Positions 11,361 to 24,205 of a DNA stretch of 64,000 bases are shown piece after piece. The stretch spans positions 605,067,137 to 605,131,136 of the forward strand of contig NC_081415.1 in assembly GCF_030272615.1 (NCBI RefSeq). The letters are read 5' to 3'. This stretch comes from Cryptomeria japonica (Eukaryota > Streptophyta > Pinopsida > Cupressales > Cupressaceae). Each line of letters opens with the position of its first letter. Position 1 is the first letter of the stretch. The position numbers and the translations under genes were made by a program. Below the pieces are notes generated by a model that did not search any database, was not told the origin of the DNA, and saw only the letters and a program-made list of their open reading frames with translations.

Positions 11361-12389
11361 ATGGTGACTAACATTTTCAGGAAGGATATTCTGAAACTTG
11401 ATGGAAACAACTATGGTATATGGAAGATCAGAATGGAGACACATCTGAATTACATTGGAAGAGACATATGGGAAGTTACAAAGAATGGTTATGTTGGTCT
11501 TGCACCGAATCAACCCAATCCACCAACATTGGGTAAAGATCAATAAAATGATTGCAAAGCAAGAGAAGCACTTTTGAGCGCATTATCAGACCGATCTACT
11601 ACTAAATCTATTTGGGATAAATTAGAGACACTAAATGAAGGAGATACCATTGTCAAAATTGCAAAACTGGAATGTTTCCGGGTTAGGTATGAAAATTTGA
11701 AAATGGAAGAAGATGAAAGAATTTATGCTTTTATGGAAAGAGTTAATGAAATTATTTTAGGAATACAATGTTGTGGAGGATCCTTAAGTGAAGATGAAAT
11801 TGTTTCTAAATTTTTAAGAGCATTTCCACCAGCATACAAAATGAAAGTAACTGCTATTAATGAATTGAGAACAATGCCTAATACATCAGTATCTAGAGAT
11901 ACCTTGGTTGGAAAACTTTCAGTATTTGAGTTTGAAGAATTTGGTCTTGTTGCTACACTTAAAATAGATTTGGCCTTCAAAGAATCATCATCTACATCAT
12001 CATCATCATCATCTGACAAATCTAATTGCAAAACACTTTATGCAAGAGAACTTGAAGATATCAAAAGTGAAAATGAAGAACCGGAATAACTTGAAGCACT
12101 ATTTGCAAGAAAAATGCCTAAAGGTCTAGTTGGAAGTAAGTAGGAAGGTAAACCACCATTTAAATGTTTTAATTGCAATAAAGTTGGTCATATGGAATCT
12201 AGATGTCCTGAAAGACATGCAAGATTGAGAGAAGAAGCTAAAAGAACATATAAGCCTAACCTTGAATATCAGAGATACAAGTTTAAGAAGAATAGAGACA
12301 AATCTTGTTACTATGCTGATGAAGGAGTTATTGATGATTCTGATGAAGAACCAACAGATAATGGATGTGCTTTTTTTGCAATAAAATAA
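11361..12389 (+). pseudogene. Copia element 1 gag (capsid and nucleocapsid), broken
   Basis: Gag packages the element RNA into virus-like particles. The frame opens at 11361 (KLDGNNYGIWKIRMETHL, the conserved N-terminal gag word), about 45 bases after the primer site. It continues in the same frame through the gag core (FMERVNEIILGIQCCGGSLS, about 11727) and a Ser-rich run coded by TCA/TCT repeats. A CCHC zinc knuckle with spacing C-X2-C-X4-H-X4-C lies at 12165-12206, followed by a basic tail. Stops interrupt it at 11544 (TAA), 12087 (TAA), 12141 (TAG) and 12387 (TAA), with no frameshift. Protease follows in the same frame, so this was one gag-pol polyprotein. Confidence 0.88.
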
Positions 12390-12767
12390 GATCAACTGAC
12401 ACCTACTGTTCCGTCTGTAGAGCAGGCCCTGGTAGCTAAAATTGAAGAAAAGGATGAATGGATCATAGATTCCGGATGTTCACATCATATGACTGGTAAT
12501 AAAAGTAAATTCTTATCTTTTCAGGAATATAGTGGAGGTCTAGTAAGATTTGGGGATGATAATGCTTGTTTTATCAAAGGAAAAGGCACTATATTTTTTG
12601 ATGGTAAGAACAATACTGACAATGTTTATTATGTTGAAGGTGTGAAGTATAATCTTTTGAGTGTTGGTCAATTAGTTGAAAAGGGTTTTCAGTTACAGTT
12701 CAAGAATGGTAAATGCAAAATCATGAACAAAACTGGATTGGAGATTGCAACTGGTAATCATAGGTAA
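12390..12767 (+). pseudogene. Copia element 1 aspartic protease
   Basis: This cleaves the gag-pol polyprotein. The active-site word WIIDSGCSHHM carries the catalytic Asp at 12468-12470 (DSG). It is followed by the conserved NVYYVEGVKYNLLSVGQL stretch, all in the gag frame. The frame ends at 12765, where a one-base shift moves the downstream GAG-pre-integrase region into the next frame. Confidence 0.85.
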
Positions 12768-13770
12768 TATCTTTCATTTGAACAATAATGATAAAACATG
12801 CTTGATTGCACATATTGATGAAAGTTGGTTATGGCATAAGAGACTTTGTCATGTAAATTTGGATTGCATTGTAAAGATCAGTTCAACTAAGGCAGTAAGG
12901 GATTTACCTAAGATTGTGAAACCTCATAATCTGGTATGTAAGGAATGTCAAATAGGAAAGCAAGTTAGAATGACTTTTAAGAGTATTTCTGAGAAAACCA
13001 ATAATGTTCTTGATTTAATCCATACTAACTTGTGTGGTCCGACAAGAACAAGAAGTCTAGAAGGAGATAGATACTTTATGCTAATCATTGATGATTATTC
13101 TAGAATGTGTTGGGTTACTTTTCTCAGGGAGAAATTAGAAGCTTTTGGAAAATTCAAACTATTCAAGGCAATGGTAGAGAATGAAACTAGTAAGATAATT
13201 AAATGTTTGAGATCTGATCAAGGAGGAAAATTTACATCTAAGGAGTTTAATACATTTTTTGAAGTGAATGGAATCAGAAGACAACTATCAGCACTCCAAA
13301 CACCTCAGCAAAATGGAATTGTAGAAAGAAAGAATATAACTATTCTAGAAGCAGCTAGAAGCATGATATTGAAAGCAAATCTACCTCATGTGTATTGGAG
13401 AGAAGCAATGAATATAATGGTTTACACTTTTAACAATGTTCACGTCAAAGGTGAAACTGGTAAGACCCCTTATGAACTATGGTTTGGTAATACTCCTACT
13501 CTTAAATACTTCAGAATTTTTGGAAGCAAATGTTATATTAGGAGAGATGAGTATATTGGTAAATTTGGTCCTAGAAGTGATGAAGGAATATGTCTTGGTT
13601 ATTCATCTAAGAGCAAGGCATATAGATGTTTTAATAAAATATTGCAGAAAATAATTAAGAGTGCTAATGTGAAGATAGATGAACAATTTAGAGGAAATTC
13701 AAGCTCTATAGATTCTGAACCGGTAGTTGAGATGATCATAAATGAACCTATACAGAGTGCACCAGTATAG
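12745..13770 (+). pseudogene. Copia element 1 integrase, first catalytic Asp lost
   Basis: Integrase inserts the cDNA into the chromosome. The N-terminal zinc region is visible (WLWHKRLCHVN...VCKEC, about 12820-12950), then the catalytic core. The first core Asp, expected in the word H-T-D-L-C-G-P, is Asn here (AAC, 13027-13029), whereas element B keeps Asp at this place. The second Asp (SDQGGKF, 13216-13218) and the Glu (GIVERKN, 13324-13326) remain. The C-terminal part (KTPYELWFGNTPTLKYFRIF) is complete to the TAG at 13768. With one of the three metal-binding residues gone, the protein should be inactive even if translated. Confidence 0.9.
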
Positions 13771-13773
13771 AGT

Positions 13774-15024
13774 GTGGATCCAGTCACACGGACATCATCA
13801 GAGAATTCCATAGAGACTGAAGAACAACAACATGTGAATAAACCCAAGCATGTAAGACTAAATCACTCAGATAATCAAATAATTGGGAATAAGTATCAAG
13901 GTGTTATGACAGGAGGAAGACTGAAAAATGAAGAGGTATGTTTAATTTCTCAAATTGAACCGACATTTGTTATTGAAGCTTGTAAAGATGAACATTGGAT
14001 TAAAGCAATGGAAGATGAACTAGAACAAATTGAAAAGAACAATACATGGACATTAGTTTCCTGACCTAAAGACAAAAATGTAATTGGAACTAAATGGCTA
14101 TTCAGAAATAAACTTAATGAAGATGGTAAGGTAATCAGGAACAAAGAAAGATTAGTGTGTAAAGGATATTCACGGAAAGAGGGAATTGACTATAATGAAA
14201 CCTTTGTATTGGTAGCTAGAATTGAGGCAGTTAGATTATTTCTTGCATTTGTAGCTCACAAGAACTATAAAGTATATCAGATGGATGTAAAATGTGCATA
14301 TTTGAATGGTGATCTTGAAGAGGAAGTTTACATTGAACAACCTGATGGATTTTCATTGACAAATGATAAAGATATGGTTTGTAGATTAAGGAAAGCTTTG
14401 TATGGATTAAAGCAAGCTCCTAGAGCTTGGTATGCTAGATTAGATAAATATCTTTTGAAGCTTGGACACACTAAAGGTAATGCTGACAACAACTTATATT
14501 TCAAAGTGACTAATGATGACATCTTGGTTATTAAAGTTTTTGTTGATGATATCATTTTTGGAGGAGAAGATGGATTGTGTAAAGACTTTGCTAACAAAAT
14601 GCAGGAAGAATTTGAAATGTCTATGATTGGGGAGATAAAATTCTTTTTAGGATTGCAGATTTCACAAACTGATAAAGGTATATTCATATGTCAAACAAAA
14701 TACTTTAAGGAACTATTGAAGAAATTTGGTATGGAAAACTCCAAACCAGTAAGTACTCCTATGGCTACGATTGACAAATTGACACAAACAAGACCTAATA
14801 TAATGAATGCAGTATGTATTGTTTCAAGATTTCAGAGTAATCCTGAAGAAAATCATGAATCAGTAGTAAAAAGGATATTCTGGTATCTACAAGGCACAAC
14901 AAATCTTGGCTTATGGTATCCTAAAGATGAAAATTTTGATTTATGTGCATACACCGATGCAAATTGGGGAGGACATGTAGATGACAAAAAAAAGCACCAC
15001 TGGCGGAGCATTCTTTCTTGGTAG
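13774..15024 (+). pseudogene. Copia element 1 reverse transcriptase, with in-frame deletion
   Basis: This frame continues the integrase frame after a TAG (13768) and a TGA (14062). The linker and first RT words (DEHWIKAMEDELEQIEKNNT) are followed by [20 protein letters not shown] (about 14275) and [11 protein letters not shown]. The active-site box is FVDD (14539-14550; the family usually has Y/F-V-D-D). At about 14779 the words TIDKL and TQTRPNI are joined directly; element B has 24 more codons here, so this is an in-frame deletion. RNase H begins at CAYTDANWG (about 14947). The frame is lost in the A-run at 14986-14993 and closes at 15022. Confidence 0.88.
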
Positions 15025-15421
15025 CAAATTGATTTCATGGTTGAGCAAGAAGCAGAGTTGTACATCATTATCAACATCAGAATCCTAATATGTTGCAGCA
15101 ACAACTAATTGTACTCAAGTATTATGGATTAAGCAAATGTTGAAGGACATCAAGGTAAAATGCAAAGAACCTATAATCATTTATTGTGATAATTCAACAC
15201 CAATTGATATATCAAAGAATCTGGTATTCGACTCTAAGACTAAACATGTTTCTATCAAATATAATTTTTTGAAAGAGAATGTTGAAGCAAAAGATGTAAG
15301 ATTGGTTTATGTGAATACTAAAGAGCAAATTGCAAATATCTTTACTAAGCCTTTGCCTAAGGAAACTTTTGAATATCTCAGAGAGCATCTTGGGGTAATA
15401 CCCTCACCGGTAGAGACTTAG
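15025..15421 (+). pseudogene. Copia element 1 RNase H, C-terminal part
   Basis: RNase H removes the RNA strand during reverse transcription. The text continues in the third frame after the shift near 14990 (KLISWLSKKQS, a TAA near 15087, then IIIYCDNSTPIDISKN and NIFTKPLPKETFEYLREHLG). It ends at the TAG at 15419. The conserved Asp in the YCDN word is kept. Confidence 0.85.
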
Positions 15422-15501
15422 AAAGTTGAAGATTGACATCAAACCAGTAGAAAATAATAGAGAAACCTTTTTTTAGGTTTGATGGAGGAGAGCTACTTCT
15501 C

Positions 15502-15803
15502 AGGGGGAGTAGTTGGTTATATTAATTGGTCATATTAATTGGTTATGTGTTCTGATATTTGTATTGCTTTGGCATTTGATGTCAAAGGGGGAGAGATATA
15601 TATGGAAAAACTTTGTATTTAGGAAAAATTATCCTTGGGGGAGAGATTATTCATTGAGGGAGAGATATATACTCTCTACACTTTGATTTTTATTTCTGGT
15701 ATTGATCTATTCTGGAGTTTGTTGGTTTTTGGTTTCTGGCATTCTGTTTTGGCACTTAGATGTTTTTCCATCTTGTGTTGCCATCAATGCCAAAGGGGGA
15801 GAT
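15502..15803 (+). other. Polypurine tract of element 1 and preceding purine tracts
   Basis: The tract next to the LTR, AAAGGGGGAGAT (15792-15803), primes plus-strand DNA. Upstream in the 3' untranslated region similar tracts recur at 15502-15511 (AGGGGGAGTA), 15584-15596 (AAAGGGGGAGAGA), 15637-15647 and 15655-15668. The block ATGCCAAAGGGGGAGAT is shared with elements A and D and, with changes, with B. Confidence 0.8.
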
Positions 15804-16890
15804 TGTTGGTATTATGGATGTGTTGCATTAGTTTTTTCATTGATGTCAACACTTATCCTTCTGGAGATCTTTGGTTATGTTGAACTGACATATTGTGTTC
15901 ACCGGCAAGTTGAGTGACTTATGCATAGTCACCGTTATATTGTTCACCGACGGGTTATATTGTTCACCAACACTGAATATGACTTGTTATCATCTGTAGA
16001 TCACTTGGTTATGTTGAAGACATGGTTTGGATACTTGGTTTTGGTATTTTGGTTAATGGTCTAATTGGGTTGACATATTTGTTGTTACCGACTAATTGGT
16101 CTAGGTTATGGACCGGTATGCATTATCTATTCCAGATGAGCATGACACATTATGGAGATGACTTATTGATTGAATATTGTTGTAAATGTATTGAGCCAAC
16201 ATGATGCATCACATCTTAACTTGTTTTCAATTGATTTTATTGTAATATTCTTAGTAAGGCGACCTATAGATTTGGTCTTAGGTTTTGTATATATGTAAGA
16301 TCTCAATTGATGAGATATAGGATATGGGATATGGTATGAAAGGTTATGATATTGTAACATGGTGTGTGCAAATATTGAAGATCATATGAGCAGACCTTAG
16401 AGAAGGTTCAAGGAAGTTTTGAAGGTGATTATCAGAGCTTAACCGGTACTGAATCCAGCATTGGAGATGCTATTTTGAGCAGTACATCATTCTATGATTT
16501 AACTATCCTACTGTAGTCATTGTAACTCTTATTTGAGCTGTCTGCTCTAGGCGGTTGGCCTTTCTGCATGTGCAGAACCCATTTGTATACACGTACTATT
16601 TGTAGTAGTATCATCTAATTGTGGGTAATGTTTCCCACCGTGGTTTTTCCCCTTACAGGGTTTTCATGTTAAAATATTTGTGTTATGTGTTGTGGATGTT
16701 GTTTCTCTTTCTGTTTCATGCATTAAGTTTCACCGATATTGATATTAATTGTTAATCTGTTAACCAACATTAAGTTTGGTTTAGCTGTATTAAGTATCAA
16801 GTTTGATTAAGTTATATTTGGGATGAAATTCATAGTCAAAATATTCACCCCCCCCCCCCCCCCCTCCGAGTTGCCTTCCAGGTCCTAGAA
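15804..16890 (+). repeat. 3' LTR of Copia element 1
   Basis: It begins TGTTGGTATTATGG directly after the polypurine tract and is 1087 bases long. Compared with the 5' LTR it has a duplicated 'gttatattgttcacc' segment near 15945 and a run of 17 C at 16848-16864. Its last bases are TCCTAGAA where the 5' LTR has TCCTAACA, so the terminal CA has been lost by substitution. Confidence 0.92.
16848..16864. repeat. Run of 17 C in the 3' LTR of element 1
   Basis: The 5' LTR has only a mixed CCCCTCCCTCTC tract at the equal place (about 11270). The run is a slippage product and a likely site of length errors in sequencing or assembly. Confidence 0.85.
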
Positions 16891-16895
16891 TAATC

Positions 16896-19800
16896 TTGAG
16901 TTATCTATCATTGAGTTTTTTTTTTTTTGCATTAACAATTTAGTTTCCTATCAATGGTTAATCGAGAGGTTACCATAACTTATGTACCACTTTAAAGATC
17001 AAATTGATTCAAGAATAAAGTTTTCAATTGAGGCCATGAACAAATAGAATTAATCATTATATTAACATACCATTGAAGTGTTGAGCCCTTATTTTTTCAT
17101 AAATTGAGGAAAAACCCTACCTTTATGATCAGCTTTAAAAGAGACAAATAAATACATGGAAATTTAGACATAATATGAAGTGACTTGTCCACTATTGGGA
17201 AGAAGAAAGGGATACTATTGTACATGTGATAAGGAATCTCATGAATAATCCTAGGTATACACAAAGGACTACTCATCAAAGCTACTAATTGCCAACATCT
17301 TCCTGACTCAATCTATGCAAATAATAGAAAAAAATTTCTCTAATGCCCTCCTTCTAGCATCTTTTTTATTGATGGAAAAGTTGACACATGAAACATAGGC
17401 TCAACTTATTCAGCCCACCTCTTCTTAAAATGAGAAAAAATATAAAGATCCTCTATCTCCCAAGTCCCTATGAGTCAAGTCACAAGTTAGTTGCATAAAG
17501 TAGCAGACAATGTGGTTATCTATTCAAGGGGTCTACTAGCAATTTTTAGATTAAATAGAAAATTTCACTCTAGTATAAACCTATCCTAGCCAAAGAAATA
17601 AATAAAGAGAAAAAGATAAAGGGAGTGCAAGAAGATAGTGAGTATTCTAATTAAACCTTCTTCTGTTACAAGATCAAGATATTCATTAACCTTTATGTTT
17701 AGATCAAGTTAAACACAATCAATCAATCGAAGAATTAAAGAGATTGAATAAAATTAAATTGCAACCCATCTCCAATTCTTGTACTCCATGCACAAATTAA
17801 AAATAATTTTATAAATTTTGTTTAGGAATGCATACATTTCTATGATAATCAATAAATAGAGACTAAAGATTGAATTAACGCACCATCAACAAGAATATTA
17901 TTCTTGGATAAATAAAAATCGCTTTCAAAATTGATTCCAATTTATTCTTGATTTCAATTATACTCTAGAAATTATACAATTTGGAACTTTTAATTTTAAT
18001 TTTTCATAGTTATATTATCTAATCTAAAGTGATCCAACTTAATATAAAACAAAAATTGCAAGTGGCAAGATTCTTTGATCCTCCTAATTTGTAATCTCTT
18101 ACTTCTGATTTCTCTTTTCAAACTCTTTAAAGTGGGCAAAAATTACATTTATAGATCTCGAAAACATATTCTCCAATCAAATGAGTACATGCAAAATTCT
18201 AATCCCCTCATGCATTCAAGCATACAAATAGAAAGCATTTTTTTCGGACCCCATTCAACTTCAAATAATTCTCCAAAACTATATTTGAAAAGTTTCAACT
18301 ACAATTTTACTATTCAGAATGTTTCAATTTTAAATTAACTCCCCATGCATCTTCTAGTTCCAAAACTTTAGTCTAGTTTTCTATTTTGGTAATATTGACA
18401 ATTCCCTTAATTATTGTTTGCATCACATTGTACTTTATGAAACTTATGACAAACAACAAATTAAGTCACTTGTCATTTAATTGTCTTCTCAATTATTTAA
18501 AATTCTGAAAAATCATGAAATCACATAATCAATTCATAGAACCAATTAATTTATTTAAAATTTGCAATATTTCAAACTAATTTGAAACAAAAGAAAATTT
18601 ATAATAAACCCTAAATTCCCATAAAATCATTTGACAAAATTGAGGTATTTAAAAGAAAGCGTTATTTATACACTTAAGAAATGGGAGGCCAAAGGTCATC
18701 TGGATAAAGTAATAAAAAAGTCCAAAGCTCGTGACAAAATCCAACATTGAACATAAATCTCACTTTTGACTTATCAGGTTGATCTAGGAGGATTTTCTCA
18801 AATCAAGATGCTCATGTGAAATCCGGAGAAAATCTCCTACAACAAATGGTTTGTTTGGTCAAAAGTTGGTTGAGGGAATCAAATCCCCAACCTCTCATCT
18901 CCAACTTTTCCTCTCATCCAATACACCACACGATGTTCTCTACTCTACCAGGGGCATTTGTTTTATTTAAAGGATGTTGGGGTCTATATTTGGGGTTCAA
19001 ATGGTTCAAAATCCTGACCCTGATGTTCCATACTATTCTCTCTAGAATTGAACCACCTTGGTATTCAAGGGCAAATAATTTATTTAAAGAAGCTTGTTGA
19101 GATAAGCCGAAGATTGGAGGGCTTGGGTTCCCCCAAAAGAAAACATAAAATGAAAATTATAAACCTAAAAATATTATATGGGGATATTTTAGACGAGTTA
19201 GGGTTATTGTTTTAGATTAAAAAGATTTTAATGTTATTTAAGGGGGATTTTTGAAGATTTATTGTTGTAAATGGGAAATATGGTTGTTTTGTAAAATCAT
19301 ATGGTTATGAACCATACTAGGCAATAATTGTGTATAAAAGGGGGGTGAGTTTTGAGTTTGAGTTCTAAGTGGTGATTTGTGAAAGAATTTCTTATAGAAA
19401 TTGAGTGTCCTTTTCTATGCATTGGAGGACTAGAGTCTTGCTATTGCATTTGAAGGAGAGTGAATTTGAACTCATTGTAATTGGAAGACTTGAAACTTGT
19501 CCAAGTTGAAAACCTTGTAACTGTTGTTGGGGCATAATCAAGGATCAGTCACTTTGTTGGAGAGGGGCCCAAAGACATAGCCATATTGGTGAACTACGTT
19601 ATCAACTTGTGTTCTTGTCTTCTCTCTAATTTCTCTCTTTGTTAATTCGTCACTTTATTAATGTTATGTTCATTTAAGAATTTCAATTATGTTTTTAAGA
19701 TCTTCAATTTAATCATTGTAATAGTTAATCATACACGTGTAACAGTCATAGATCCAAAAATAATCAGATCAGGTGTCGAGATGAGAAAATGAGACGAGTG

Positions 19801-19954
19801 AAAACTTAAGCTCCACATTCACACAGAACCTCAATTCTTGTTTGTTTATTATGACCAAGGTTCATGTTATGATAAGGATTAGAGATATAAATAATAAAAA
19901 AGATTAGAGATATAAATCCTAGGTGCACACTGTGACCTTACACCCACTTGTCTT
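16896..19954. other. AT-rich non-coding stretch
   Basis: I find no gene. The region is AT-rich with poly-T and poly-A runs and only short chance frames. Around 19333-19342 the bases TGTATAAAAGG look like a TATA box, followed by a leader-like stretch to about 19640. This could be the remains of another LTR promoter, but no LTR ends were found. Confidence 0.3.
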
Positions 19955-19959
19955 CACAC

Positions 19960-20830
19960 TGTTGGAATCCAAGAACACTGAGAGGGGGGGGTGAATAAGT
20001 GTTCTACCAGAATAGAAGATTTTAGCCTTATCAAAACATTCATTCATCAACCGACTGGTCCCCTCAAAACCTATTTATCCTAATCAAAAACAAATAATGA
20101 AAGCACATAAATAAACACCATAACACATAAAGTTTATACGTGGAAAACCTCAATGAGGAAAAACCACTGTGGGATTTGTGACCCACAATATCAGTTCATT
20201 GGCCATATGAAGGGATGTTACATACAATAGGGGCTTGCACATGCAGGAAGGCACACTTCCTAGAGCACACTTCTCATCACAAAGGGTCTCACTCACTACA
20301 ATCACTTTGTGATACAAAACAACAAAATTAAACTCATATAATGCATCTTCTATGCCTGATTGAGTTCTAGTTAAGGCTTTGACTATTCCAATTCTTAAAA
20401 CCTAAACCCTTGCCGAAATAACATACACCTTATCTACAAATAATTACATAATATTGCTTTTGCATACAAATGATCTCGCATACATAAACTTCACATGTGA
20501 GATCTTATCTCCAATGTTATATCTTAAATGACCTAAAGGACTAACTTGTATACCCTTACAAACATGTATGCCATATGTCGACTTACATACAAAATGATAA
20601 TATGTGTTGGTTCATTACAAAAACATATGAATTATAATATGATTTTTCGATATACTATCCTTTGTTGGATCTCCAAGTGATGTCGGCTTCCCATACTGGT
20701 ACCTAGTTTGCGGGTTACCATGAAATCCTTTATGCCGGTGAAGTGTTTGTCGATGTTGGTGAATGAAAATATGTTGCCAATGTCGTGATCAATGACAACA
20801 TAAGACACCAAATGAGTCTCAATTCCAACA
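19960..20830 (-). repeat. 3' LTR of element A
   Basis: On the minus strand it starts TGTTGGAATTGAGAC at 20830 and ends at 19960, next to the CACAC duplication. It lacks the 283-base internal duplication found in the 5' LTR, which explains most of the 277-base length difference. Confidence 0.88.
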
Positions 20831-20846
20831 ATCTCCCCCTTTGGCA
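20831..20846 (-). other. Polypurine tract of element A
   Basis: On the minus strand the bases read ATGCCAAAGGGGGAGAT up to the LTR start TGTTGG. The same block precedes the 3' LTR of Copia element 1 (15787-15803) and of element D (61196-61212). Confidence 0.85.
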
Positions 20847-20920
20847 TTGATGCCAAAAACCAGTACACAGAATGAATAAATCAATGAAATTTTGTACAGG
20901 GGAATGTCTCCCAAAAATAC

Positions 20921-23900
20921 TTACTGGAGTCTGATGAGCTTGAAGATCTTTAGGTAAGCATTCTTCAAAAACTCCAAGTATGTGTCCCAACTGGATTTGA
21001 ATGTTCTTGAAATTGACACAAGTCCATCTAGGGCATAAGCATTAGATTCTTTCTCCTTGAGTTCTATTGGTGTGGGTTTTCCCAACATATCTATACACTC
21101 CTTCTTATGTACATACAGTGTGTCCAATCGGGGACTCACTAACCCTATGAGCTCCTTAGCTCTCCATATGATTTTATCTCTGTCTCTTTCAAGAGCTGAA
21201 ATCTAGACTTCTAATAACAAAATTTGACTATCTACAGATGTGGTTAAAGAATTTACTCCATCAAAATTATTTACAATGCTTGTAATTGTATTTTGTACAT
21301 CTTTAATTCTTTTGTCAATACATGTTGTGAGTAAACTTGAATTGCAACATACCTAGTAAATATTTTTACATTGCCTCAAAGCATTATCTATCATTTTCAG
21401 TCGGTCTGCTATTTGTACCTTATCCAATTCAATCAACTAATTAAAAGTGGCTTTCTTGGCCTGAGAAAACTGGTCCAGAGTACGCTAGTTAGAGATCTAT
21501 TGTAGTGATTGAAATTCCTTTGAGATATGCTCAATCACCATCTTAAGCTTGTTGGATGGGCTTTCTCCCTTATCAATTTGGCATTCTGGCACTAACTAGT
21601 GCAAGATTGGAATGGAATTCTCAATTATTTTCTTCTCCTCAATCCCTTCCTTGATCATTTTCTAAGTTACAATCATCATGAGTTTGGTTGAACTCATCTT
21701 TGTTATGCTCTTCTACTCAGCATTTGCAGTGGTAATTGCCAGCAATGTAGTCCTCGTTGTTGGTTCCTTGTCAGATTCCCATCCCTTTTTCTCTAATAAT
21801 TGTGAAACAACACTTATCTTAGTTTGAACTTCCTTTTCCTTCTCTCCTTCCTGATTTGATTTCTCCTATATTATCATCTTTTGCAGTGGTGTCTTTGTCA
21901 CTTGGTGCAACATTTGTTACTATCGGTTCCACATATGTTGTATCCATAACTTGTTCATTCTGATCTGAAGCACTATTGCCCTCCACCTATATAATCTGTT
22001 CAATATGTATACTAGCCTTCTCTACATATATCTCCTCTTTATTTTGTAGATTTCCTTTTATCGAAGATTCTGCATTCAATTCCTTGGCATCTTTCAAAAT
22101 TATGGATGGGCTATCCACTACACCTTTGCCTTTTCCATCAACTGGGATGTCTAAAGTGTCAAACTTAGGATTACCTTTCGATGATGTAAAGAAATCCAGG
22201 TTGTCAATAAAGAATTTTAACCCATGCCTCATTGGTTTCACTGATTATTTCTTTGATTCTACTAACCATAAGGCTAACTGTCCTGTGCCTACTTCTAAAG
22301 ATTGTTCTATTAGTTGTCTCAAGGAACCTATCCATCTCCTCCAAGATCATTGAACCACAATTAGTTAATAAATATTGAATCTTTATGTGATGGTCTTCCT
22401 CCATAATAGATACTCATCTAGCATTTAGATTGTTATACAGTTGTGTTGATATTTGCTTTGCAATCTCTAATAAAGCCTTCTTATATATGTCCAAGTATTA
22501 AAAAATAACTTCCTCAATTTCTTTTTGTTCATTATCATCCAAATGTTCATAATAATATGGAATTTTATTCAACATACCATCCTTTGTTATCTCATCTATT
22601 AACTCAGCACAAGACATAGGTGGCATGATGGTTACATTACTAGTTTCAATAGCTTCATCTATATCTTCCTTCTTCTTCTTGTTGGATGATGTAGGATTTT
22701 TTTTCATTGGCCTTTTCTTCTAAGTAGGCTTACTTTCAGTTGGTTGACTTGCTGCTATCTTAATGGTTACCTTCCTTTTCAAGTTCTTCCTTGTCTTCTC
22801 ACCTTTCACATTTGGATCTTCTACCTTCTTTATTTGCACCCTCTTGAAAGATAAAGGAATTTCATCCTCAGTCTCAGTATCAGAAGTAATTGGTGCAAGG
22901 AGAGCTTCAAGTTGTTTCCTCTTCTTTACTTCTTTGGTTGAAGATGCATCAATTATAGTTTTAATGTCTTTTGAAACATTTCCAACAAATTGACTAACTT
23001 TCTTCTACTGTCTCTCTCTCTTCTTCTGATTGAATTTAGTTTTAACTTCAAGTTCTTTCTGCTTTGGAGTCCCAAGTGATTTTTTCAGATTCATCCGTCG
23101 ATGCATCAATAAGCATCCTAGCATATGCATCCAAGATGCTTGCATCTACCACCTAACCCATTTCCTCAATCCATATCTTCTATGGTATACAGTTTCCATA
23201 AGAGTTTCATCTTTTTTCACCATGAAATAGATTTTCGTTGAGTATTTCTTGACTATGTGCTTTGGAATTCTTTCCCTTGACTTCATGGCTTTCTGAAATG
23301 ATTTGAGGTATACCCAAAATTTGTCATCTCTTAAGTTTCCCAAACCGGTGATAGCACCCTTAATCTACCTGCCTACCAGTATATCAAAGGCCCATTGCAT
23401 TTTTCCCAAACCTGGTATCTCATTCAAGAAGAAAAGCATTAAGAATACTAATAGATTTACATACCCAAAAACTCCTTTCTTTTCACCCTTAATCTTGACT
23501 AAGTTCATAATCAACTCTTCTTTCATCCATTCACATAGATCATACTTTTCATCCTTCTTCAACATTTGATTTGCAACAAAAATGCAAGAGCTAGAAACAG
23601 AGTTAAGTCGATTATATTGGGTTACCTTGTAACCTATAATCATACTGACAAATTTTATATCCTTATCAGTAATGGTAGTGATTCTCATTGACCGATTATC
23701 TGAGATTGCACATGTGAGCTTGTTTATCTTATCATTCGATATCTTCTTCTCTGGTTTCCAACCTATCTAAGGTATGTCGATGATGATGCTAATTGCTTCC
23801 TTGGTGATCTTATGGGGTCTATCCAACCAAATAAATTCACCATGAACTCTACTCAGCATGTACCAGATTATCTCATCCTCAAACTCAGGAATTCCAAGAT

Positions 23901-24205
23901 TCCTATTAACCCTAGGTCTATAATATGCTTGAATTCGAGCTTGATGATTCTAGAGTCGTTCAATAGTTCAGATATGTACATTGACTTGATCTCAACTATT
24001 CCCAAATCCTCTAGGTTGCAATAGATGTAATCTCTGACATCCTCAACATAAACCACACCTTCAGGAACCCTCGAAAAAGCATCGAATGAATCATCTAGAG
24101 TTGCAATATGTGGGCATCTCTTAATATTGGTCTTGGACAGTCCTTAACCTCTACTACGATAGGATTTACAAAAAAAACAGGGACAAATGAAGAACTAGCC
24201 TCCAT
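20921..24205 (-). pseudogene. Element A ORF2: unknown retroelement protein, broken
   Basis: I do not recognise a named family. A start at 24205 (MEASSSFVPVFFVNPIVVEV) opens a frame of about 1095 codons, now spread over several frames with many stops. The best preserved part, 23688-23146 in one frame, includes NRLNSVSSSCIFVANQMLKK and WAFDILVGRQ, then LRDDKFWVYLKSFQKAMKS. Next comes an acidic stretch (YARMLIDASTDESEK, about 23110), a Lys-rich part (KKNPTSSNKKKKEDIDEAIE, about 22700), and a helical C-terminal part ending at 20921 (SSWDTYLEFLKNAYLKIFKL). The order matches ORF2 of element D. The globular N-terminal part recalls plant putative transposon proteins of the plant-mobile-domain kind, but that is only an impression. 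No enzyme motif is seen. Confidence 0.6.

Larger units (their letters stand above)
10248..16890 (+). mobile_element. Copia element 1, full-length but defective
   Basis: The order is 5' LTR, tRNA-Met primer site, gag, protease, integrase, RT, RNase H, polypurine tract and 3' LTR, which is the Copia order (integrase before RT). The flanks are TAATT (10243-10247) and TAATC (16891-16895), a 5-bp target duplication with one later change. Coding parts lie in three frames: gag and protease in the first, integrase and RT in the second, and the RNase H end in the third. There are at least five stops, an in-frame deletion in the RT C-terminal part, and a lost integrase aspartate. It cannot be autonomous now. 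It is the closest relative of element B in this window. Confidence 0.93.

Noticed and set aside
18816-19100. 94-codon + strand frame
   Set aside because: No recognisable domain and no continuation in any frame; probably chance.
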